Positions 1 to 8,481 of a stretch of 63,717 bases of DNA are shown here, one piece after another. The DNA is taken from assembly GCA_040752355.1 (NCBI GenBank), contig JBFMHE010000022.1:1-63717 (forward strand), given 5' to 3'. Position 1 is the first letter of the stretch; each line of letters starts with the position of its first letter. The position numbers and the translations under genes are program-made. The notes below the pieces were generated by a model. That model saw nothing but the letters and a program-made list of their open reading frames with translations. It was not told where the DNA came from and searched no databases. This DNA comes from Nitrospirota bacterium. GTDB taxonomy: Bacteria > Nitrospirota > Thermodesulfovibrionia > Thermodesulfovibrionales > Dissulfurispiraceae.

Positions 1-133
1 CGCTGTAATAGTTCAGCCACTCCAGATACTGTCTATAGTCATCGTCAGTTTCAAAGACGATCTGACGATAGTTGCCACGCTGAGTTATATGATGCGGTAT
101 CCCAACCGCCACCGCTCTCGCGATCCTTGGCAT
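1..133 (-). CDS. REP-associated tyrosine transposase, N-terminal part (runs off window)
   Basis: The first 44 codons of a leftward gene whose 3' part lies outside the window. The peptide begins MPRIARAVAVGIPHHITQRG and continues with NYRQIVF, D-rich turn and YLEWL. The HHITQRG..R motif holds the HUH histidine pair of IS200-like Y1 transposases and is typical of RAYT proteins that mobilise REP palindromes. The start ATG is at 133-131. The catalytic tyrosine lies in the missing part, so activity cannot be judged. The REP-like inverted repeat at 1732-1839 is a plausible substrate. Confidence 0.8.
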   Translation of the reverse strand, partial: MPRIARAVAVGIPHHITQRGNYRQIVFETDDDYRQYLEWLNYYS

Positions 134-207
134 CCTCCCCCCTCCGACTTGCTCTCTCTAATGCTTACCTTCCATCTTTAAATGGTCGCTGTCCCTTTTT
201 TCCCGTC

Positions 208-253
208 CATCTTTTCCTGTCTCATCGTTGCATCTTTTCCTGTCTCATCGTTG
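208..253. repeat. Perfect 23-bp tandem duplication
   Basis: Two adjacent identical 23-bp units (208-230 and 231-253), each beginning catcttttcc and ending atcgttg. They lie between the transposase start and the end of the small membrane protein gene and cover that gene's stop codon. This looks like a recent local duplication. Confidence 0.9.
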
Positions 254-613
254 TATGCTATGTTGCTTATTTCTGCGCTGCAGCGAATCGATGGCAATCC
301 CTACAAAAAATGATAGAAGGAGCCAAAACACAAGCAATGATAGAATAGTAAATAAATTAGCCTGGTAAAGAGTGGGGTCTTTAGCAAGTATATGCATAAT
401 TTTATTCCAGACATTACCGAATACCATAATTGGAAAATAATTTATTATGACGTAGATTATTGAGTAAAGATTCCCTTCGTGAGATGAGGGCGTCAGTAAG
501 CCCAATATGAATGGAAGCGACATCAGCAGGAAAAATATGCCCACTATCGACGGCAGTCTGTGCCGCCACTTCATTTCCCGCCACATCACTTGAATCGTTT
601 TCCTTATGTTCAA
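245..613 (-). CDS. Small multi-pass membrane protein, candidate immunity protein to the RHS toxin
   Basis: 122 residues, TTG start 12 nt after the RHS stop. Three hydrophobic stretches are visible: about 22-40 (IVGIFFLLMSLPFILGLL), 50-66 (IIYVIINYFPIMVFG) and 86-106 (ILSLLVFWLLLSFFVGIA). Both ends are basic. I do not recognise the family. Its place directly downstream of a C-terminal-toxin RHS gene is where the immunity gene of a polymorphic toxin normally sits, and a membrane location would fit a membrane-acting toxin. Function is inferred from context only. The tandem repeat at 208-253 overlaps its 3' end. Confidence 0.55.
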   Translation of the reverse strand: MNIRKTIQVMWREMKWRHRLPSIVGIFFLLMSLPFILGLLTPSSHEGNLYSIIYVIINYFPIMVFGNVWNKIMHILAKDPTLYQANLFTILSLLVFWLLLSFFVGIAIDSLQRRNKQHSIQR

Positions 614-624
614 CTCAAGCTCAT

Positions 625-1605
625 CTATTTGTATTCTTTAATTTTGGTTTGGATTTCACTTATTTGATCGTTACTGAGCCTTAAGTCGTTTCTCAGGACA
701 GACCAAAAGTCATTCAAATACTGCTGAGTATCGGATAATGCCCTTGCCCTTTGCTGTATAGTTGGGTTCGAATCCGTTCTGAACTCCTCTATACCGTGCT
801 CCAGCAGGGTAATCCAATTATGTTTCCTATCTTGGACTGTGTGGAGTCCTTCACCAAGCAAAAAGAGGCCACTCCTATAATCGCCCTTTGTCATCATTTT
901 ACCTGCCTCAATAAGTTGTTGCCGCGAAAATTGGTAAGATTCGTGAGTGGCATCGCTCCTGCTCTGCCTAATATTTCTCATGGAGTGTTGATAATTAGCC
1001 CCCTGGTTTGATAACCTGTCTACGTAAGCATTGCCCTCAGCAACTCTTTGAGCAGCCTTTGTGCTGAAGCCACTACCTGATAAGACATCAATTGTCATTA
1101 TTCGGTGAATTTCAACGGAAAAAGCTCCATTAGGATCAATGTATTTATATGGATTGTTCAACGAGTAAATATAAGGATTCAAGTTTTGAGGGTTTGAAAG
1201 GAGAACATGATTTATCTTACTGGACCTCGGATCAACCGGTCCCACCGGGTCAGGGGAGATAAATCGCCCGACTTCCGTTTTCACATATCGAGCGCCGAAG
1301 TAATTGAGCCCGGTCTCTTTATCCTTCTTCTTCCCTGCAAACCTCTCATCACTTTCAAGCGTGCCGGTTATCGCCTGTTCCTCTCCGAAAGGCTTGTAAT
1401 CCGCCCTCCAGACTACAGCGCCGTTTGCATCAGTCATGGCAAGCGGCGTGCCGGCAGGGTCGGTGTGGTAAAAGTAGACTTTTTCACCCCCGAACGCAAA
1501 GCCCGGGAGCAAAAAGAGCAGTACGAGCAGAAGAAGGGAACTTCCCCAAGAGAGTTTAACTAAGGCAGGGATAAGGCGGACAGGATGCGGCAACCGTATT
1601 CTCAT
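625..1605 (-). CDS. Mini-RHS protein with signal peptide and C-terminal toxin-like domain
   Basis: 326 residues from the ATG at 1605, chosen because AGGGGGG lies just upstream; an ATG at 1632 would include that ribosome site. A hydrophobic signal sequence (about 15-38) is followed by an RHS core: YHTDPAGTPLAMTD, then FAGKKKDKETGLNYFGARYV and a core end NPYKYIDPNG near residue 160. Full RHS proteins exceed 1000 residues, so the beta-cocoon is absent and only the core repeat plus tip remain. The last 160 residues carry HRIMTIDVL, THESYQFSR and LGEGLHTVQDRKHNW. The HxxxD within a helix after LGEGL resembles zinc-dependent phospholipase C / P1 nuclease folds; this assignment is inference. A candidate immunity gene follows. 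Confidence 0.75.
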   Translation of the reverse strand: MRIRLPHPVRLIPALVKLSWGSSLLLLVLLFLLPGFAFGGEKVYFYHTDPAGTPLAMTDANGAVVWRADYKPFGEEQAITGTLESDERFAGKKKDKETGLNYFGARYVKTEVGRFISPDPVGPVDPRSSKINHVLLSNPQNLNPYIYSLNNPYKYIDPNGAFSVEIHRIMTIDVLSGSGFSTKAAQRVAEGNAYVDRLSNQGANYQHSMRNIRQSRSDATHESYQFSRQQLIEAGKMMTKGDYRSGLFLLGEGLHTVQDRKHNWITLLEHGIEEFRTDSNPTIQQRARALSDTQQYLNDFWSVLRNDLRLSNDQISEIQTKIKEYK

Positions 1606-1731
1606 CAAGGCCCCCCTTTGAGTGATCGACATGTGGTGCTACGATACGGCTGGCAAAGAACAACCAGTGCTGATTTTTATACCACACCGTTGTTCCTTTT
1701 GTGAAGAGAAAAAAGCGAGCGGGGGGAAGCA

Positions 1732-1839
1732 GCGCTTATCGCGTCCGTAGCGTACAGCGTTATAGCAGTTATCGCCTCGCGGCAGAGTTGTTTTCCGCTA
1801 TAACGCTGTACGCTGTAACGCGATGGACGCGATAAACGC
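1732..1839. repeat. REP-like large inverted repeat
   Basis: The arm near 1732-1766 (gcgcttatcgcgtcc then gtacagcgttatagc) is the reverse complement of the arm at 1796-1839, apart from a short insertion. A central part around 1767-1795 forms the loop. It lies just past the livK stop codon and could end that transcript, but there is no U-tract. Its size and imperfect symmetry, and the RAYT gene 1.6 kb away, make a REP/BIME element plausible. Confidence 0.6.
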
Positions 1840-1844
1840 GTTGT

Positions 1845-2960
1845 TTACGGTTTCCAGTGCTCCTCGAACTTCCCGTTCCTCGTTATCCAGACCACGTAGG
1901 GAGACTTCGAGACGTCTCCTTTCTCGGTGAAGGTGATGGTCCCGAGCGCTCCCGAGAACTCCATGGAGTGGAGCTTGTCAATGACCGCCTTGCCGTCGGT
2001 CGTCCCCGCTACCTTTGCTGCGGTGAGGAGGATATTAACGGCATCGTAGGCATAAATGGAGTACGGGCCGAGCTCGCCGTATTTCTTTTTGTATTTCTCG
2101 ATGAAGCTCTTTGCCGAGGGGATATTCTCGGGATTGGGGCTGAAGGTCAGGAAGGTACCTTCAGCAGCTTTATCGCCGGCGATCTCGACGAATTTCGGAT
2201 CGATGCTGCCGTCGCCGCTCAGGAAAGGAACGGTCATGTTGATCTCCCTCGCCTGTTTCACCAGCAGGCCTGTCTCGGGATAGATCCCGCCGAAAAAGAC
2301 GAGCTCGGGCCGTTTCTCTCTTACCGAGGTGAGCACGGTCTTGAAGTCTTTATCGCCTTTGGCGATGCCGCCGTAGTAGACGACCTCGATCGCAGGGCCG
2401 AGATGCTTCCTGAAGAGGTCGGCGAAGCCCTGTCCATAGGTGGTCTTGTCGTGCAGGACTGCTACTTTCTTGACCTTGAGAGTATCGCGGGCGAACGTTG
2501 CGGCCACGTTCCCCTGCTGCTCGTCGGTGCCGCAGACCCTGAAGACGCCCCGGTAGCCCCGCTCGGTGAGCTGGGGATTGGTGGAGGCGGGAGTAATCAT
2601 GGGCACGCCCGCCCGGTTGTAGACATCCGAGGCAGGGATGGAGCAGCTCGAATTGAAATGGCCGATGATGCCGATGACGCCCTCGTTCACGAGCTTGTTG
2701 GCCACTGCCACCGCCTGTTTCGGGTCGGCCTGGTCGTCACCGGGCAGCATCTCGACCCTCTTCCCGAGCAGACCGCCTGCGGCATTCCACTCCTCCAGGG
2801 CGATACTGACCCCGTTTTTGAAGTCGTTCCCCATCTTCGCCTCGGCGCCGGTCATCTGCGCGGCAACGCCGACCCTGATCACGTCCTCTTGCTTGCCGCA
2901 GCCCGAAACCAGCACCGCCAGCGCGAGCACCATCACTCCGAAAAGCACTCCTCGTCTCAC
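1845..2960 (-). CDS. livK: Branched-chain amino acid ABC transporter substrate-binding lipoprotein (LivK-like)
   Basis: About 371 residues. The signal ends in a lipobox, VLVSGC, so the mature protein is a lipid-anchored periplasmic receptor. Type I periplasmic-binding hallmarks follow: IRVGVAAQMTGAEAKMGND, GIIGHFNSSCSIPASDVYN, and YGQGFADLF in the second lobe. The GTG at 2960 is preferred because AGGAGG lies 5 nt upstream; an ATG at 2975 is also in frame but would contain that ribosome site. The gene has its own promoter (3025-3053). No LivH/M/G/F permease or ATPase genes are nearby, so it is an orphan receptor. Ligand could be an amino acid, amide or urea. Confidence 0.88.
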   Translation of the reverse strand: MRRGVLFGVMVLALAVLVSGCGKQEDVIRVGVAAQMTGAEAKMGNDFKNGVSIALEEWNAAGGLLGKRVEMLPGDDQADPKQAVAVANKLVNEGVIGIIGHFNSSCSIPASDVYNRAGVPMITPASTNPQLTERGYRGVFRVCGTDEQQGNVAATFARDTLKVKKVAVLHDKTTYGQGFADLFRKHLGPAIEVVYYGGIAKGDKDFKTVLTSVREKRPELVFFGGIYPETGLLVKQAREINMTVPFLSGDGSIDPKFVEIAGDKAAEGTFLTFSPNPENIPSAKSFIEKYKKKYGELGPYSIYAYDAVNILLTAAKVAGTTDGKAVIDKLHSMEFSGALGTITFTEKGDVSKSPYVVWITRNGKFEEHWKP

Positions 2961-3024
2961 TGCTCCCTCCTCCATCAGCTAAAGATTATCGGCCAGGTCC
3001 CCCGGCCGAAAATATTCGTACTGC

Positions 3025-3053
3025 ATTATACCGTAAACACATCGTGCACACAA
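3025..3053 (-). promoter_or_regulatory. Sigma-70-type promoter of livK
   Basis: On the minus strand TTGTGT (3053-3048) and a perfect TATAAT (3030-3025) are separated by 17 nt, about 50 nt upstream of the start codon. Confidence 0.7.
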
Positions 3054-3083
3054 TTTTAATGAAGCAGTCAGCAATCAGCAAAA

Positions 3084-3254
3084 GAGGAGAGGGGGAGATA
3101 CTCCGAGCCCTTTACAAGCGACGAGATACCGTATTCTTTAGAGAATTGTATACGTTACCCTGAGGTGCTTTCCTCTTAATGATCTCGATGGGGCGGTATG
3201 AAAATCAGCTAAGGTGTCGCAGGCAAAGGGCTCGGAGTATCTCCCCCTCTCCTC
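3084..3254. repeat. 171-bp element bounded by 39-bp inverted repeats (MITE-like)
   Basis: The left arm 3084-3122 (starts gaggagaggggg) and right arm 3216-3254 match as inverted repeats at 36 of 39 positions. The 93-bp centre contains a second small palindrome, attctttagagaat. It sits between the thiE stop and the livK promoter. No clear target-site duplication is visible. It could be a non-autonomous mobile element or a large attenuator/terminator hairpin. Confidence 0.7.
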
Positions 3255-3268
3255 GGTATATCATGATC

Positions 3269-3898
3269 TCATCCGCCGGCTGCGGAGAGGAAGCGGCGTG
3301 CATTCTCTTCGATGTTCCCCCGGAGGAGCCCTGACGAGACGGCGGCGCTGTCGCAGCCGGCCTCGAAGACGGTCTGTACGGTATCGGCCTTGATGCCCCC
3401 GATCGCGATGACCGGAATATGCAGAGCATGCTTTACCTGCCTGAGCGCCTCGACTCCCTGGAGGGTCACGACCTCTTTTGTCGTCGTGGGAAAGATGGAA
3501 CCGAAGCCGACATAATCGGCGCCTCCCTGCTCGGCGCTCCGCGCTTCTTCGAGACTATGGGTCGAAATGCCGATGAGTCTGCTTCCCATGATCTTTCTCG
3601 CCTCGTGGAGAGGAAGGTCATCTTGTCCGAGGTGGACCCCGTCGGCGTCTACGGCAAGGGCGATATCGGCGTAATCGTTGATGACGAGACAGGCGTTGAA
3701 CCGCCGCGTCAGCTCCCGCAGCCGCAGCGCCTCGTAAAAAAGCTCCCGCTTCGTTCTGCTCTTTTCCCGGTACTGGACAAAGCGGATGCCGGCGACGAGG
3801 AGCTGCAGAACGATTGTTTCCAGAGGAGCACCGTCATCGGGAGTGCCGGTGATGAAGCAGATGCGGGGAGGCGCAAAGCTGCGTGCTGCTCTCGGCAT
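3269..3898 (-). CDS. thiE: Thiamine-phosphate synthase
   Basis: 209 residues, the usual ThiE length. It joins the hydroxymethylpyrimidine diphosphate and thiazole phosphate halves of thiamine in the cytosol. Family motifs are present in order: FVQYREK near residue 40 (pyrophosphate and Mg site), LVINDYADIA, GVHLGQDDLP, GISTHSLEEA, DYVGFGSIFPTTTK and VIAIGGI near the C-terminus. It follows accC by 17 nt on the same strand and so is probably the last gene of the long leftward transcript. No other thiamine gene is in the window. Confidence 0.93.
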   Translation of the reverse strand: MPRAARSFAPPRICFITGTPDDGAPLETIVLQLLVAGIRFVQYREKSRTKRELFYEALRLRELTRRFNACLVINDYADIALAVDADGVHLGQDDLPLHEARKIMGSRLIGISTHSLEEARSAEQGGADYVGFGSIFPTTTKEVVTLQGVEALRQVKHALHIPVIAIGGIKADTVQTVFEAGCDSAAVSSGLLRGNIEENARRFLSAAGG

Positions 3899-3915
3899 CA
3901 GGGCACCTCTGACCG

Positions 3916-5316
3916 CTACTCCCCGGCGCTCCCGTTCTTGCTCCCGCCCTTTCCCGTCTCGTCGCCGTTCGCCGGAGCAGACATCCGCTCGACGAAATCG
4001 GTGGCGAAGTTCCCCTTGATGAAGTCGGGATGGTTCAGCACTTTCTTATGGAACGGAATGGTGGTCTTGATCCCCTCGATAATGAACTCGTCGAGGGCGC
4101 GCTTCATCTTCGCTATCGCCTCGTCCCTGTTCTTTGCATGGACGATCAGCTTGGCGATCATCGAGTCGTACTGGGAAGGCACGGTCCAGCCCGTATACCC
4201 TGCGGTATCGACACGGACACCCGGGCCGCCCGGCGGCAGGAAAAAGGTCAGCTTGCCCGGCGAGGGGATGAAGCGCTCCGGGTCTTCGGCGTTGATCCTG
4301 CACTCGATGGAGTGGCCGGAGGCCTTGATCTGGTTCTGCTTGAAGGTCAGCGGCACGCCGGCGGCAATCTTTATCTGCTCTTTGATGATATCGATGCCCG
4401 TCAGCTCTTCCGTCACCGGGTGCTCGACCTGGACCCGGGTATTCATCTCCATGAAGTAGACGTTCTGGTCCTGGTCGACGATGAACTCGATCGTCCCGGC
4501 ATTCTTGTACTTGATCGCCTTGGCCGCTTTGATCGCGAATTCGCCGATCTTCTTCCGGAACTTCTCGGTCGCGATGGGCGACGGCGCCTCCTCGATCAGC
4601 TTCTGGTGCCGCCGCTGTACCGAGCAGTCGCGCTCGCCGAGGTGGATCACATTGCCCTTGCCGTCGGACAGTATCTGGACCTCCACATGCCGTATCGAGG
4701 GGAGGTATTTTTCGACATAGACTTCGCTGTTGCCGAAGGCGGTCAGGGACTCCCGCTGCGCCATATGGAACGCATGGGTAAGCTCTTCCTCCTCCCGCAC
4801 GATGCGCATGCCGCGGCCCCCGCCGCCGGCAGACGCTTTAATGATGACCGGGAACCCTATCTTCTTCGCGATCTTCAGCGCCGCCTCTTCCGACTCGACC
4901 GGCCCGTCGCTGCCCGGCACCACCGGCACGCCGCGCCGTTTCATGATCTGCCGCGCCTTCGCCTTGTCTCCTCCCATACGCATATTTTCGGGCGACGGTC
5001 CGATGAAGGTGATGCCCGACGTTGCGCAGGCCTCGGCAAAGTGCGGGTTCTCGGAAAGAAACCCGTAGCCGGGATGGATCGCCTCCGAATCGGTGAGCTC
5101 CGCTGCGCTCAGGATGGCCGGTATGTTCAGATAGCTGTGCGTGGGGCTGGCAGGGCCGATGCAGACCGACTCGTCGGCGAGGCGGACATGGAGCGCCTCC
5201 CGCTCGATGTCGGAGAAGATGGTGACGGTCCGGATATCGAGCTCGCGGCAGGCGCGGATGATGCGCACGGCGATTTCGCCGCGGTTGGCAATGAGTATCT
5301 TCTTGAAGAGCTTCAT
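3916..5316 (-). CDS. accC: Biotin carboxylase subunit of acetyl-CoA carboxylase
   Basis: 466 residues. It carboxylates the biotin of AccB using ATP and bicarbonate, the first step of fatty acid synthesis. The order is N-terminal biotin carboxylase domain ([20 protein letters not shown]), ATP-grasp with the glycine loop [12 protein letters not shown] near 160-172, the catalytic [15 protein letters not shown] near 286-300, and a C-terminal domain beginning around 335. The tail of about 15 charged/polar residues past FVERM is longer than in E. coli. GGAGAG sits 6 nt before the ATG. It is adjacent to accB (15 nt gap), the standard pair. The carboxyltransferase genes accA/accD are elsewhere. Confidence 0.96.
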   Translation of the reverse strand: MKLFKKILIANRGEIAVRIIRACRELDIRTVTIFSDIEREALHVRLADESVCIGPASPTHSYLNIPAILSAAELTDSEAIHPGYGFLSENPHFAEACATSGITFIGPSPENMRMGGDKAKARQIMKRRGVPVVPGSDGPVESEEAALKIAKKIGFPVIIKASAGGGGRGMRIVREEEELTHAFHMAQRESLTAFGNSEVYVEKYLPSIRHVEVQILSDGKGNVIHLGERDCSVQRRHQKLIEEAPSPIATEKFRKKIGEFAIKAAKAIKYKNAGTIEFIVDQDQNVYFMEMNTRVQVEHPVTEELTGIDIIKEQIKIAAGVPLTFKQNQIKASGHSIECRINAEDPERFIPSPGKLTFFLPPGGPGVRVDTAGYTGWTVPSQYDSMIAKLIVHAKNRDEAIAKMKRALDEFIIEGIKTTIPFHKKVLNHPDFIKGNFATDFVERMSAPANGDETGKGGSKNGSAGE

Positions 5317-5331
5317 CGTCTCTCCTGCGGC

Positions 5332-5769
<438 letters not shown>

Positions 5770-5845
5770 CTCGCTCCTCCGCTTCAGAAGTAGGGCCGCG
5801 CTCAGGTGGCGACCCCGTGCTGCTCAGGAAACCGCGCCGCCTCGG

Positions 5846-6412
5846 TTACTTGCCGGACACCTTCTCCATATATTCCGACGTTCTCGTATCGATCCTGAGG
5901 ACGTCGCCGACGGCGATATGGAACGGCACCTTGACGACCAGCCCTGTCTCGAGCTTTGCAGGCTTGCTGCTGCCCGACGCCGTATCGCCCCTGAAGGCGG
6001 GCTCGGTCTCGGCAACCGCGAGCTCGACGAACATCGGCGGCTCTACGGAGATCGGCGCCTCCTTATAGTACAGCATTTTGATGACCATATTCTCTTTGAT
6101 GAATTTCTTCGTCTCGCCGAGCTGCGCCTCGGTGAGCGGTATCTGCTCGTAGCTCTCCATATCCATGAAGTAGTACAGATCGTCCTGCGCGTAAAGGTAC
6201 TGCATCTCCCTTTCCTCGAGCTGGGGAGTGTCGAACTTATCGCCCGACCGGAAGGTGTCCTCGAGCACATTGCCGGTCCTGAGGCTCTTGAGCTTCGTCC
6301 TGACCACCGCACCGCCCCTCCCCATCTTGACATGCTGGAAATCGACGATCTCGCAGGGCTCGCCCTTGTATTCTATTTTTGCACCTTTCCTGAAGTCGCT
6401 CGTTGCGATCAA
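5846..6412 (-). CDS. efp: Elongation factor P, with arginine at the modified loop tip
   Basis: 188 residues, normal for EF-P. It binds stalled ribosomes and promotes polyproline synthesis. The three beta-barrel domains are recognisable: KIEYKGEPCEIVDFQHVK, then VLEDTFRSGDKF, and the C-terminal TGLVVKVPFHIAVGD and RIDTRTSEYM. The start is TTG with AGGAGG 6 nt upstream. The loop reads VKMGRGGAVVRTK, placing Arg at residue 32, where most bacteria have a lysine modified by EpmA or other enzymes. Arg32 is the hallmark of EF-P rhamnosylated by EarP in Pseudomonas and Neisseria. No earP neighbour is in this window. Confidence 0.95.
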   Translation of the reverse strand: MIATSDFRKGAKIEYKGEPCEIVDFQHVKMGRGGAVVRTKLKSLRTGNVLEDTFRSGDKFDTPQLEEREMQYLYAQDDLYYFMDMESYEQIPLTEAQLGETKKFIKENMVIKMLYYKEAPISVEPPMFVELAVAETEPAFRGDTASGSSKPAKLETGLVVKVPFHIAVGDVLRIDTRTSEYMEKVSGK

Positions 6413-6476
6413 TGGACACCTCCTGTAGTGCTCATCGGCAGCGGTTTGGCAAAAAACCGAACCTATACGCTACCAG

Positions 6477-7553
6477 CTATGAACCGATTATTTCAAGCCC
6501 TCTGCCGAGGCTCGTCAGCACCCTGCCCTTCCCCTGCTCCACCGCCACCATATCTTCGATGCGCACGCCGCCCAGCTCGGGTATATAAATGCCGGGCTCG
6601 ACGGTGAAGACCATCCCCTCCATCACCGGCTCGCTCCTGAGCCAGGATATGCGGGGCGCCTCATGGACATCCAGCCCGACCCCGTGCCCTGTCCCGTGGC
6701 CGAAGTACGCTCCATACCCCGCCTTCGCTATGGTGTCCCGCGCAGCAGCATCGATCGCGCGGGTGCGCACCCCTTTCCTCACCGAGCCTATTGCCTTTTC
6801 CCGGGCATCGTTAACGAGGTCATAGATTTTTTTCTTTTCCGGCAGCGACGGCCCTGCCATCAGGAGGGTCCTGGTCATATCGGAATAATACCCGTCCGCC
6901 TCTCCGCCCCAGTCAATTATAACAAAATCACCTTTTTGTATTTTCTTTTCAGTCGGTTGTGCATGCGGCAGGGCGGCATTTCTGCCTGCGGCGACTATTA
7001 TGGCAAAAGGGATGCTCCGGCATCCCTCTCGCTTCAGCTGCTCTTCGAGCCGCAGGGCGATCTCCCGCTCCTTCACCCCTGCCTTTATCCGCGGCTTGAT
7101 CGCCAGGAACGCCCGCTCGGCCCTCCGCACCGCCTCGTGAATCGTGGCGATCTCCTCGGCGGACTTGATGAGGCGCATGCGCTCCACGAGCCCCTTCTGC
7201 GGAAGCAGCTGCACGGGCAGCGCTTCGAGCGCTTCGTAAAGCTCGTACGATATCGAAGTCTCGAAGCCGAGCTTCCTGATGCCCAGCCTTTTCAGGAGGC
7301 TTTTGACCGCCTTGATCCTCGGCCCCCTCTCGGACTCGAGCTCGTATCCGCGCACCTCTGCGGCGGCCTGTTCGGTATAGCGGAAGTCGGTAGCGAAGAT
7401 GCCCCTGTCCCTTGTCACCAGGGCGAAGCCCGATGACCCGGTGAACCCGGTCAGGTAGCGGACATTTTTCATCGAGCCCACATAGAGGGCATCGATGCCT
7501 TTTGTCCTGATATCCTTCTGCAGCCGCCTCAATCTCGCTTCACTCGTGGTCAT
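6477..7553 (-). CDS. pepP: M24 family aminopeptidase (Xaa-Pro type)
   Basis: 358 residues. An N-terminal creatinase-like domain (YVGSMKNVRYLTGFTGSSG) precedes the pita-bread metallopeptidase domain from about residue 130. Metal ligands are visible in order: VIIDWGGEADGYYSDMTRT (two Asp), GTGHGVGLDVHE (His), VFTVEPGIY (Glu) and VRIEDM (Glu). It removes N-terminal residues preceding proline in the cytosol. It lies 64 nt upstream of efp, a frequent pairing, since EF-P also deals with proline. The gene name is by family likeness; substrate preference is not proven by sequence. Confidence 0.9.
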   Translation of the reverse strand: MTTSEARLRRLQKDIRTKGIDALYVGSMKNVRYLTGFTGSSGFALVTRDRGIFATDFRYTEQAAAEVRGYELESERGPRIKAVKSLLKRLGIRKLGFETSISYELYEALEALPVQLLPQKGLVERMRLIKSAEEIATIHEAVRRAERAFLAIKPRIKAGVKEREIALRLEEQLKREGCRSIPFAIIVAAGRNAALPHAQPTEKKIQKGDFVIIDWGGEADGYYSDMTRTLLMAGPSLPEKKKIYDLVNDAREKAIGSVRKGVRTRAIDAAARDTIAKAGYGAYFGHGTGHGVGLDVHEAPRISWLRSEPVMEGMVFTVEPGIYIPELGGVRIEDMVAVEQGKGRVLTSLGRGLEIIGS

Positions 7554-7573
7554 AGCCGTATCCCGCGATGCCT

Positions 7574-8467
7574 TCAGGGAGTGCGGGCGAACCTGCTGTT
7601 GATCGCCCCCAGAAAATCGTTCAGGTGGCCCAGCGTCGCAGCCCGCTCCCGGTCCCGCTGCTCCGCGAAATGCTGCCTGGTGAGGACGAGAAGCTTCTCG
7701 AGCCGGGCGACGACGGGTGCGCTGTCGATCCCCGCAAGCTTCATGAACGCTTTCAGCTCCTCTTTCCTCTGGCGCACCGGTGAATGGTGAGGCTCGGACT
7801 TCAGAAGGGCATTGTAAATCTCGATCGCCCGCCCATACTCTCCTGCGGCGATCAGCTCTTCGGCCTGCTGCAGCAGCGCGGAAGACCGCCCTTCGGAGGG
7901 ACGGACGGCTGTCAGGACCTCTGCGAGCGAGGGAGGGACTGCTGCGCGGTGCTGCTCACTGTTGCCGGTCTCTTCAGGGACTTCCGCGGCCTCGCTCTTC
8001 AGCGCCGGTTGCGCCTCTGGCTCCACGGTGCTTTTGTTCGGTTCCGTGCTCACCGCCAAGGCCCCAAGGCCGTCGAGAAAAGCGGACGCCTCGGCATCGA
8101 AAGAATCGAGGGAGAGCACCTTCCGGTATGCTTCTGCGGCCTGCCCGGTATCGCCGAGCTGCCGGCAGGTCTCTGCGAGCTCTTTATGGACGAAAATATT
8201 GTCAGGGGCCTTCTCTGCCGCAGCCGAAAGCTCCCTGCGCGCTTCGGCAGGCATGTTGTTCAGCCGGTACCACCGTCCGAGCGTGAGCTGGGCAGCGACA
8301 AAACAGGGGTTCTTCTTGACGCCCTCGACCAGGAGGGTTATCGCCTCGTCGATACGGTCCCGTTTCCTCAGCTCCTCCGCAAGGGAGAGGAAGAGCGCCG
8401 AGTCCGGTTTCTGCCGCAACCGCTCCTTGAGCCGCCTGATATAGGTGCTGTTATCGATGCCCGTCAT
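7574..8467 (-). CDS. Tetratricopeptide repeat protein
   Basis: 297 residues without signal peptide. TPR-like helices are seen in the first 140 residues (LFLSLAEELRKRDRIDEAIT, FVAAQLTLGRWYRLNNM, IFVHKELAETCRQLGDTGQA) and one more near 210 (LLQQAEELIAAGEYGRAIEI). A low-complexity linker rich in Glu, Ala and Ser separates them (about 145-195). A likely protein-interaction scaffold; partner unknown. It sits between coaBC and the M24 peptidase with gaps of 14 and 20 nt, so it is co-transcribed. Confidence 0.8.
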   Translation of the reverse strand: MTGIDNSTYIRRLKERLRQKPDSALFLSLAEELRKRDRIDEAITLLVEGVKKNPCFVAAQLTLGRWYRLNNMPAEARRELSAAAEKAPDNIFVHKELAETCRQLGDTGQAAEAYRKVLSLDSFDAEASAFLDGLGALAVSTEPNKSTVEPEAQPALKSEAAEVPEETGNSEQHRAAVPPSLAEVLTAVRPSEGRSSALLQQAEELIAAGEYGRAIEIYNALLKSEPHHSPVRQRKEELKAFMKLAGIDSAPVVARLEKLLVLTRQHFAEQRDRERAATLGHLNDFLGAINSRFARTP

Positions 8468-8481
8468 ACGCTCTTTTCCCG

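Noticed and set aside
766-776. ggttcgaatcc, a tRNA T-loop-like string
   Set aside because: It lies inside the RHS coding frame; no acceptor, D or anticodon arms can be formed around it.
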